NCBI GenBank assembly: GCA_004298915.1
Contig: SCTE01000101.1
Span: 1 to 5,194, forward strand
DNA: 5,194 nucleotides
Direction of reading: 5' to 3'
Source: Chloroflexota bacterium
Lineage (GTDB): Bacteria > Chloroflexota > Limnocylindria > Limnocylindrales > CSP1-4
Both the position numbers and the translations under genes were made by a program. The notes below the pieces were generated by a model. The model did not search any database. It was not told where the DNA came from and saw only the letters and a program-made list of their open reading frames with translations. How positions within the stretch are numbered: position 1 is the stretch's first letter; each line of letters begins with the position of its first letter. Positions 1-5,194 of the stretch are shown here, one piece after another.

Positions 1-1201
1 CTTCGAATCTGCCGATGGCATCGTGCTCACGGACCGTGACGGGCGCCAGGTCCTCGATGCCACCGCCGCGCTCTGGTACTGCAACGTCGGCTATGGCCGC
101 CGCGAGATCGCCACGGCCGTCGCCGAGCAGCTCGTGAAGCTCGCCTCGTACTCGTCGTTCGGGGCGTACACGACCGGGCGGACGCTTGAGCTCGCGGACC
201 GCCTGGCGGCCCTCAGCCCGCTCGGCCCCGATACGGTCGTCTTCCTTGGATCGGGCGGCTCGGACGCCATCGACACCGCCGCAAAGCTGGCCCGACGGTA
301 TTGGGACGTGCTCGGGCGGCCCGAGAAGCGGGTCATCGTGTCGCGCGAGCATGCCTATCACGGGATGCATGCCTGGGGCACCTCGCTCGTCGGCATTCCC
401 GGGATGAAGGCCGGCTACGGCGGTCCGTTCATCGACGAGGTGGCGATGGTCGGGGCGATGGACCTCGAGGGCCTCGAGGCGCTGCTGGCCAGCAGAGGCA
501 GCGAGATCGCCGCATTCATCGGCGAGCCGGTGATCGGCGCGGGCGGGGTCATCCCGCCGATCGATGGCTACTGGACCGCGGTCTCCGACCTGTGCCGTCG
601 ATACGACGTCCTCCTCGTGGCCGACGAGGTCATCACGGGATTCGGCCGAACCGGTGAGCTGTGGGCAACGACCCGGTACGGGATCACCCCGGACATGATC
701 ACGTTCGCCAAGGGCGTGTCGTCCGGGTACGTGCCGCTCGGCGGCGTCCTCGTCGGCGAGCGCGTGCGCCGCCCGTTCTGGGACGACCCGGTGCCCGGAG
801 CGGTCCTTCGTCATGGCTACACCTATTCCGGCCATGCCGGCGCCGCGGCCGCCGCGCTGGCCAACCTCGACATCCTCGAATCCGAGGGCCTCGTGGCCCG
901 GGTGAAGGCGATGGAGCCGGGCGTGGCCACGGCATTCGCCCGCCTGGCCGGGCGACCGCTCGTCGGGGCCATCCGTACGGTCGGGATGACCGCCGCCGTC
1001 GCGGTCGAGCCGGACGCGCTGGCCGCCGACCCGGGGATCCCGGACCGGCTGGTCGCGGCGGCCTACCGGCACGGCATCGCGACCCGCGTCCTGCGCGGCC
1101 ATGCGCTCCAGTTCTCGCCGGCCTTCGTGATCACGCAGGCCCAGGTGGATGCGATCGTCGATGGCTTCGCCGCTGCGTTCGAGGAGGTTGCCGCGCGCTG
1201 A
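1..1201 (+). CDS. Class III PLP-dependent aminotransferase, 5'-truncated by window edge
   Basis: Transfers an amino group between an amine or omega-amino acid and a keto acid using pyridoxal phosphate, presumably in the cytosol; the substrate cannot be read from sequence. The frame is open from base 2 (first codon TTC) to TGA at 1199-1201, giving 399 visible residues. A GTG at 23 is not the true start, because the preceding codons (FESADGIVLTDRDG) already match the N-terminal strand of this fold; perhaps 30-50 residues are missing. Counting from base 2: GSGGSD (83-88) is the cofactor-phosphate loop, YHG (119-121) the conserved aromatic that stacks on PLP, ADEVITGFGRTG carries Asp208 that binds the pyridine nitrogen, and Lys237 in FAKG is the Schiff-base lysine. 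The C-terminus ends with the typical SPAFVIT segment. All catalytic residues are present, so the protein looks functional. It resembles the branch annotated as aspartate or beta-alanine:pyruvate aminotransferases. It is separated by 139 bases from the downstream operon, so co-transcription is uncertain. Confidence 0.93.
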   Translation, partial: FESADGIVLTDRDGRQVLDATAALWYCNVGYGRREIATAVAEQLVKLASYSSFGAYTTGRTLELADRLAALSPLGPDTVVFLGSGGSDAIDTAAKLARRYWDVLGRPEKRVIVSREHAYHGMHAWGTSLVGIPGMKAGYGGPFIDEVAMVGAMDLEGLEALLASRGSEIAAFIGEPVIGAGGVIPPIDGYWTAVSDLCRRYDVLLVADEVITGFGRTGELWATTRYGITPDMITFAKGVSSGYVPLGGVLVGERVRRPFWDDPVPGAVLRHGYTYSGHAGAAAAALANLDILESEGLVARVKAMEPGVATAFARLAGRPLVGAIRTVGMTAAVAVEPDALAADPGIPDRLVAAAYRHGIATRVLRGHALQFSPAFVITQAQVDAIVDGFAAAFEEVAAR

Positions 1202-1216
1202 ACCCGTGCCGCGTAC

Positions 1217-1241
1217 CGGTTCGCGGCCTCGGTTCGCGGCC
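1217..1241. repeat. Two-copy 12-bp direct repeat
   Basis: CGGTTCGCGGCC occurs at 1217-1228 and again, identical, at 1230-1241, separated by one T (period 13). A third unit begins with CGGT at 1243 and then diverges. It lies just after the aminotransferase stop in otherwise non-coding sequence. It may be replication slippage in GC-rich DNA or a tandem protein-binding site; nothing in the sequence decides between them. Confidence 0.6.
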
Positions 1242-1263
1242 CCGGTCCATTGCAGGCCGTTCC

Positions 1264-1275
1264 GTGCGATCGCAC
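1264..1275. promoter_or_regulatory. Perfect 12-bp palindrome, possible operator
   Basis: GTGCGATCGCAC is its own reverse complement over all 12 bases; the flanking pair (C1263, T1276) breaks the symmetry. It lies 66-77 bases upstream of the coxS start, in the only intergenic gap, directly beside a weak -35-like hexamer. A dimeric regulator could bind here. However, perfect 12-mers of this kind are expected about once by chance in 5 kb, and GCGATCGC cores are common in GC-rich DNA, so function is inference. Confidence 0.3.
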
Positions 1276-1305
1276 TTGATTCCGGGTCCGCGCTGGGCGC
1301 ATCAT
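1276..1305 (+). promoter_or_regulatory. Weak sigma70-like promoter candidate upstream of coxS
   Basis: TTGATT (1276-1281) matches 4 of 6 bases of TTGACA, and CATCAT (1300-1305) matches 4 of 6 of TATAAT, with an 18-base spacer. It is the best such pair I found in the gap and is placed plausibly about 35 bases before the coxS start codon. Promoter consensus is not reliable for the likely host phylum. A start near 1312 would cut off the left arm of the 1308-1335 hairpin, so both features are unlikely to operate on the same transcript. Confidence 0.15.
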
Positions 1306-1307
1306 CT

Positions 1308-1335
1308 GGACCTCCCGACCGCACCTTGGAGGTCC
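1308..1335 (+). promoter_or_regulatory. Leader hairpin that would mask the coxS ribosome binding site
   Basis: GGACCTCC at 1308-1315 is perfectly complementary to GGAGGTCC at 1328-1335, giving an 8-bp stem (six G-C and two A-T/U pairs) with a 12-base loop (1316-1327). The right arm contains GGAGG (1328-1332), which sits 8 bases before the GTG start at 1341 and is the evident Shine-Dalgarno. When folded, the site would be paired and translation of the first operon gene reduced. No T-run follows, so it is not an intrinsic terminator. The pairing is seen directly; a regulatory role is inference. Confidence 0.4.
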
Positions 1336-1340
1336 CGCCC

Positions 1341-1835
1341 GTGGCTGCGCATCTCTCGGTCACCGTCAATGGAACGGTTCGGGAGGCGGACGTCGAGCCG
1401 CGACGCCTCCTGGTCCAGCTGATTCGCGAGGACTTCGACCTCACCGGGACGCACGTCGGCTGCGACACGTCGCAGTGCGGCGCCTGCACCGTCCACGTCG
1501 ATGGCAAGGCCGTGAAGTCGTGCACGATGCTGGCCGTCCAGGCCGACGGGTCCGACGTCACAACGATCGAGGGAATGGCATCAGCCGAGGGGCTCCATCC
1601 GCTCCAGACCGCCTTCTGGGAGCACCACGGTCTCCAGTGCGGGTTCTGCACCCCGGGCATGATCATGACCGCGGCCGCCCTACTGGCGTCGAATCCGGAC
1701 CCGACGGATGACGAGATCCGGCACGCCATCGCCGGCAACTTCTGTCGTTGCACGGGCTACCAGAACATCGTCATCGCCATCCGCGCGGCGGCCGCCGCGA
1801 TGCGTGCCGGCTCGACCGCCGGCGCGGCGAGCTGA
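1341..1835 (+). CDS. coxS: Molybdenum hydroxylase small subunit, two [2Fe-2S] clusters (CoxS-like)
   Basis: This is the electron-transfer subunit of a xanthine oxidase/CO dehydrogenase-family enzyme, passing electrons from the molybdenum centre of the large subunit to FAD in the medium subunit. It has 164 residues, normal for the family. The N-terminal ferredoxin fold (about 3-77) has the plant-type motif with Cys41, Cys46, Cys49 and Cys61 (CDTSQCGAC...C). The C-terminal helical domain (about 78-155) has Cys100 and Cys103 (CGFC) and Cys135 and Cys137 (CRC) for the second cluster, followed by TGYQNI. All eight ligands are present. The GTG start at 1341 is chosen because GGAGG lies 8 bases upstream and the product then begins at the first family strand (HLSVTVNG). 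The frame stays open upstream to an ATG at 1149, but that would add 64 unrelated residues and overlap the aminotransferase. It is the first gene of the S-L-M operon, 12 bases before coxL. The Cox name reflects family resemblance, not proven CO oxidation. Confidence 0.95.
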   Translation: MAAHLSVTVNGTVREADVEPRRLLVQLIREDFDLTGTHVGCDTSQCGACTVHVDGKAVKSCTMLAVQADGSDVTTIEGMASAEGLHPLQTAFWEHHGLQCGFCTPGMIMTAAALLASNPDPTDDEIRHAIAGNFCRCTGYQNIVIAIRAAAAAMRAGSTAGAAS

Positions 1836-1847
1836 GGGGGACCTTCG

Positions 1848-4250
1848 ATGACCACCGACATGCTCGGCAAGAGCGTCAAGCGCGTCGAGGACCGGCGCCT
1901 CATCACCGGCGGCGGCCGGTACGTCGACGACATCAAGCTCCAGTCGATGGCCTACTGCGCCATCCTCCGAAGTCCGTATGCCCACGCCAACATCCGGTCG
2001 ATCGACACGAGCGCGGCGAAGGCGATGCCCGGTGTCCTCGACGTCATGGTCGGGACCGACATCCCGTACAACCCCCTGCCACTGGCCTGGCCCGCCGGGG
2101 GATCCGCCGGCCTCCAGAACAACGTCAACACGCCGCGCGCCCTGGCGACCGACAGCGTCAAGTGGACCGGCGAAGGCGTCGCGGCGGTCATCGCAGAAAC
2201 GCCAGAGCAGGCGTTCGATGCGCTCGAGGCGATCGTCGTCGATTACGAGCCGCTGCCGACCGTCGTGGACGCCGAGAAGGCAACCCAACCGGGCGCGCCG
2301 CAGCTCCACGAGAACGCGCCGAACAACATCGTGTTCGACTGGACCGTCGGCGACAAGGCCGGGACGGACGCCGCCGTCGATGCGGCCGAAGTGGTCGTCC
2401 GCCAGCGGATCGTCAACCAGCGGCTCATCCCGAACCCGATGGAGACGCGCGGGGACATCGGGCTGTACAACCCCGGGACCGACGAGTACACGATCTGGAT
2501 GTCGAGCCAGACGCCGCACATCCAGCGGATCCTGCTGGCGATCTTCGTCATGGGCATCCCGGAGCACAAGCTCCGCTGCATCAGCCCCGATGTCGGTGGC
2601 GCGTTCGGGACCAAGATCTTCTGCTACGCGGACTACGTGGTCGTCCTCCACGCCTCGAAGCGCCTCGGCGGCCGTGCCGTCAAGTGGATCGAGAGCCGTC
2701 GCGAGAACTACCAGTCCACAATCCACGGCCGCGACCACATCACGTACCTCGAGATCGCCGGTTCGAAGCAGGGCGAGATCAGCGCGGTCCGGGTCAAGAC
2801 GTACGCCAACCTCGGTGGGCGCCTCTCGACGATCGGCCCCGGCATTCCAACGACGTTGTACGCCCGCGTCCTGTCGGGCTGCTACAAGATTCCGAACGTC
2901 TTTGCCGAGGTCATCGGCGTCTACACCAACACGGTCTTCGTGGATGCCTATCGCGGCGCGGGGCGACCGGAAGCGACCTACGTCATCGAGCGGGCGATGG
3001 ACCTGTTCGCCAACGAGATCGGCATGGATCCCGCCGAGCTTCGACGCCGGAACTTCATCGCCCCGGACAAGTTCCCGTACGAGAACCCGTCCGGGCTCGG
3101 GACCGCCAGCGGCGGTGCGAAGATCTACATCGATTCCGGGAACTACGAGCCGGCGATGGACAAGGCGCTCGCGATGGCGGGCTATGCCGGGATGGACAAG
3201 GCCAAGGCCGAGGCCCGCCGTCGCGGCAAGTACCTCGGGGTCGGGCTGTCCACGTACATCGAGGTCTGCGGCGTCGCGCCATCCAAGTGGATCGGCGCCG
3301 TCGGCGAGGGCTGGGGCGCCGCGATGTGGGAATCGGCCAACATCAAGGTCCACCTGACGGGCAAGGTCGTGGTGACCATGGGTACGCAGCCGCAGGGCCA
3401 GGGCCACGAGACGACCTACGCCCAGGTGATCGGCCACGAACTCGGCATCCCGATGGAGGACATCGTCGTCCAGCACTCGGATACGCAGGGCACCCCGATG
3501 GGCTATGGGAGCTACGGGAGCCGGACGTCGTCCGTCGGGAGCACGGCCGCGATCCGGGCCGCCGCCAAGATCCGGGAGAAGGCGCGCCGCTACGCGGCCC
3601 ACATGCTCGAGGCCTCGGTCGAGGACATCGAGGTTGACGGCGCCGAGTACCGGGTGAAGGGCTCGCCGGACAAGAAGAAGACGTTCCAGGAGATCGCCTT
3701 CGCCCTCGATCTCGCGTTCGACGCCCCGGAGGGCATGGAACCGTATCTCGACGAGACGGCCTACTACGACACCCCGAACTGTACGTGGCCGTTCGGGACC
3801 CATGTGGCGATCGTCGAAGTCGACGAGGCGACCGGCCACGTCGACCTCGTGAAATACGTCGCAGTCGATGACGTCGGCAACAAGATCAACCCGATGATCG
3901 TGGACGGCCAGCTCCACGGCGGCATCGCCCAGGGCGTGGGCCAGGCTCTCTGGGAGGGGGCCGTCTACGGCGACGACGGCCAGCTGCTGTCGGGCTCGAT
4001 GCTCGACTACGCGATGCCGCGGGCCGCGTGGTTCCCGCACCTGGAACTCGACGAGACCGTCACGCCATCGCCGGTCAACCCGATCGGGGTCAAGGGCGTC
4101 GGCGAAGCCGGCGCCATCGCGAGCACGGCGGCCGTCGCGAACGCCGTGAACGATGCCCTCAAGCCATTCGGAATCAGGCACCTCGACATGCCCCTCACGT
4201 CGCAGGCGGTGTGGAAGGCGATGCAGTCCTCGAAGGGAGCCCAGGCATGA
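1848..4250 (+). CDS. coxL: Molybdenum hydroxylase large subunit, form II CoxL-like
   Basis: This is the catalytic subunit, which binds molybdopterin-cytosine dinucleotide and oxidises substrate at the Mo centre. It is 800 residues, the usual length. The N-terminal domain (about 18-140) opens with the typical GKSVKRVED and TGGGRYVDD; two molybdopterin-binding domains follow (about 155-400 and 420-780). Visible motifs are GGAFG (250-254), AYRGAGR (367-373), TQPQGQGHE (513-521) and GVGEAG with Glu753, the expected catalytic base. The loop at 367-373 is the form II signature; form I CO dehydrogenases have AYxCSFR, whose cysteine holds the Cu in the Mo-Cu site. No such cysteine exists here, so a Cu-dependent CO dehydrogenase is unlikely and the substrate (aldehyde, N-heterocycle, purine or other) is open. 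GAGGGGG (1834-1840) lies 7 bases before the ATG, overlapping the coxS stop. The reading frame is intact, with no frameshift. Alternative label: xanthine dehydrogenase family molybdopterin-binding subunit. Confidence 0.95.
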   Translation: MTTDMLGKSVKRVEDRRLITGGGRYVDDIKLQSMAYCAILRSPYAHANIRSIDTSAAKAMPGVLDVMVGTDIPYNPLPLAWPAGGSAGLQNNVNTPRALATDSVKWTGEGVAAVIAETPEQAFDALEAIVVDYEPLPTVVDAEKATQPGAPQLHENAPNNIVFDWTVGDKAGTDAAVDAAEVVVRQRIVNQRLIPNPMETRGDIGLYNPGTDEYTIWMSSQTPHIQRILLAIFVMGIPEHKLRCISPDVGGAFGTKIFCYADYVVVLHASKRLGGRAVKWIESRRENYQSTIHGRDHITYLEIAGSKQGEISAVRVKTYANLGGRLSTIGPGIPTTLYARVLSGCYKIPNVFAEVIGVYTNTVFVDAYRGAGRPEATYVIERAMDLFANEIGMDPAELRRRNFIAPDKFPYENPSGLGTASGGAKIYIDSGNYEPAMDKALAMAGYAGMDKAKAEARRRGKYLGVGLSTYIEVCGVAPSKWIGAVGEGWGAAMWESANIKVHLTGKVVVTMGTQPQGQGHETTYAQVIGHELGIPMEDIVVQHSDTQGTPMGYGSYGSRTSSVGSTAAIRAAAKIREKARRYAAHMLEASVEDIEVDGAEYRVKGSPDKKKTFQEIAFALDLAFDAPEGMEPYLDETAYYDTPNCTWPFGTHVAIVEVDEATGHVDLVKYVAVDDVGNKINPMIVDGQLHGGIAQGVGQALWEGAVYGDDGQLLSGSMLDYAMPRAAWFPHLELDETVTPSPVNPIGVKGVGEAGAIASTAAVANAVNDALKPFGIRHLDMPLTSQAVWKAMQSSKGAQA

Positions 4251-5098
4251 TCCCCGCCGCCTTCGACTACGTCCGCGCCACCTCGCTCGACGACGCCCTT
4301 GCGCGCCTTGCGGCCGACGATGGGGCCAAGGTCATCGCCGGTGGCCAGAGCATCCTGCCCCTCATGAAGCTCCGCCTGGCCCGGCCCGAAACGCTCGTGG
4401 ACATCGGGCGGCTCACGGAACTTCAGGGCGTTCGCCGCCTCCCGGACGGCCGGGTCGCGGTCGGAGCCCTGACGACGTATGCGGCGATGATCGCCGACCC
4501 GATCCTCGGTCACTACGGGCTCCTCCGGGACGCCCTCCCGAACATCGGCGACACGCAGGTCCGCAACCGCGGGACGATCGGCGGCGCGATCGCGCACGCG
4601 GATCCCGCGTCGGACATGCCCGCGATCCTCCTCGCGCTCGACGCCGAGGTCGTCGCCCGGTCCGCGACCGCGGAGCGAACCATCCCGATCACGTCCTTCT
4701 TCGAGGGCGCATTCGACAGCGCGCTTCGCCCCGGCGAGATCATCACCGAGATCCGACTGCCGGGCGGCCGGGACGATGTCGGTTCGGCCTACAGCGCCAT
4801 CGAGCAACCGGCGAGCGGGTACTCGATCGCCGGCGTCGCAGCCGTCATCGGAGCTCGCTCAGGCGATCGCTGGGGCTTGTGCGCCGTGGGCGTGACCGGG
4901 GTGGGGGAGCATCCCTACCGGGCCACGGCCGTCGAGCAGGCCATCCGAGGCGGCGCATCCGTGGCCGACGCAGCGACCCATGCCACGGACGGCATCACGG
5001 TCGCCTCCGACATCCACGCCGACCGGGAATATCGAACCCACGTCGCGGCGGTGCAGGTCCGTCGCGCGCTGGAGGCGGCGGCCGCGCGGCTCGGGTGA
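4247..5098 (+). CDS. coxM: Molybdenum hydroxylase medium subunit, FAD-binding (CoxM-like)
   Basis: This flavoprotein subunit accepts electrons from the small subunit's clusters and passes them to an external acceptor. It has 283 residues, typical for the family (about 270-300). The N-terminal FAD-binding domain (about 1-170) starts with the usual FDYVRATSLDDAL. It shows both flavin motifs: AGGQSILPLMKLR (31-43) and TIGGAIAHADPASD (110-123). A C-terminal CO dehydrogenase flavoprotein domain (about 175-280) includes EQPASGYSIAGVAA. The ATG at 4247 overlaps the coxL TGA (ATGA), and AAGGGAG at 4233-4239 sits 7 bases upstream, so the start is well supported and translation is probably coupled to coxL. 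The frame is open upstream to 4028, but inside coxL and without family resemblance. Its stop overlaps the GTG of the next frame at 5095. Confidence 0.95.
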   Translation: MIPAAFDYVRATSLDDALARLAADDGAKVIAGGQSILPLMKLRLARPETLVDIGRLTELQGVRRLPDGRVAVGALTTYAAMIADPILGHYGLLRDALPNIGDTQVRNRGTIGGAIAHADPASDMPAILLALDAEVVARSATAERTIPITSFFEGAFDSALRPGEIITEIRLPGGRDDVGSAYSAIEQPASGYSIAGVAAVIGARSGDRWGLCAVGVTGVGEHPYRATAVEQAIRGGASVADAATHATDGITVASDIHADREYRTHVAAVQVRRALEAAAARLG

Positions 5099-5194
5099 AG
5101 ATCGCCCATCTCGTCCTCGGCCGGGAGGCGCCGGCGAATCTCGCGGGCGCCGTCCTGACCCGCGATGTCGATGTCGACGGCGAACGCTGGACCA
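5095..5194 (+). CDS. Start of a further operon gene, product unknown, truncated by window end
   Basis: A GTG at 5095 overlaps the coxM TGA (GTGA), and the frame stays open for 33 codons to the window end (MKIAHLVLGREAPANLAG, then AVLTRDVDVDGERWT). No strong Shine-Dalgarno precedes it, so initiation would rely on coupling to coxM termination. The codons remain G/C-ending like the neighbours, and the pattern of an early Leu/Ala stretch followed by a GAVLTRDV-like segment is weakly reminiscent of the N-terminus of molybdopterin-binding, MoeA- or MobA-associated proteins that often sit beside such operons. That resemblance is too short to name a product. Its position makes a maturation or cofactor-supply role plausible. 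An ordinary start further downstream cannot be excluded. Confidence 0.5.
   Translation, partial: MKIAHLVLGREAPANLAGAVLTRDVDVDGERWT

Noticed and set aside
1149..1340. A longer coxS starting from an ATG at 1149
   Set aside because: The added 64 residues are Arg/Pro/Ser-rich, do not resemble the family and overlap the aminotransferase. The GTG at 1341 has a good Shine-Dalgarno and gives the normal length.
1202..1340. An intrinsic terminator after the aminotransferase or a Moco riboswitch before coxS
   Set aside because: No GC stem followed by a T-run is present. The only strong hairpin (1308-1335) is short and simple, unlike the multi-stem Moco element.
1748..3637. A 629-codon + strand frame overlapping the end of coxS and most of coxL
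   Set aside because: It is Arg/Gly/Pro/His-rich out-of-frame translation of coxL, with no family motif and no ribosome binding site of its own.
1680..4181. An 833-codon open frame on the minus strand opposite coxS and coxL
   Set aside because: It mirrors a strongly GC3-biased gene, where antisense frames rarely contain stops. Its translation is a low-complexity mix of Asp, Arg, Val, Gly and His with no recognisable domain, while the + strand carries an intact, motif-complete coxL.
4007..4807. A 266-codon minus-strand frame across the coxL/coxM junction
   Set aside because: It is antisense to two well-supported genes and shows no domain; this is again the expected effect of high GC.

Overview
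The window is GC-rich throughout (roughly two-thirds G+C by eye, with strongly G/C-ending codons), and every gene reads on the + strand. The composition and gene set suit a high-GC soil or sediment bacterium such as a Chloroflexota (Limnocylindria/Ellin6529-like) or actinobacterial lineage. That placement is an impression from the protein sequences; the window has no phylogenetic marker.

Layout: (1) Bases 1-1201 hold the 3' part of a class III, PLP-dependent aminotransferase whose N-terminus lies outside the window. (2) Bases 1202-1340 are the only real intergenic gap (139 bases). It contains a 12-bp direct repeat, a perfect 12-bp palindrome, a weak promoter-like pair of hexamers, and an 8-bp perfect inverted repeat whose right arm contains the Shine-Dalgarno of the next gene. 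(3) Bases 1341-5098 are a complete three-gene molybdenum hydroxylase operon in the order small (2Fe-2S), large (molybdopterin), medium (FAD). It is packed by a 12-base gap and then an ATGA start/stop overlap. (4) At 5095 a further reading frame starts in a GTGA overlap with the FAD subunit and runs off the window end. It is probably the next operon gene, and its function is not established.

The three subunits together form one enzyme of the xanthine oxidase/CO dehydrogenase family. Substrate is hydroxylated at the Mo centre of the large subunit. Electrons then pass through two [2Fe-2S] clusters in the small subunit to FAD in the medium subunit and on to an acceptor. The large subunit carries AYRGAGR rather than the AYxCSFR loop of proven (form I) CO dehydrogenases, and the S-L-M gene order is that of the form II ('CoxL-like') group. 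Automatic labels of 'aerobic CO dehydrogenase' should therefore be read cautiously, because the true substrate is unknown.

I see no CRISPR array, mobile element, tRNA, rRNA or clear terminator. The genes are of ordinary, known families. The least explained part is the coxS leader.
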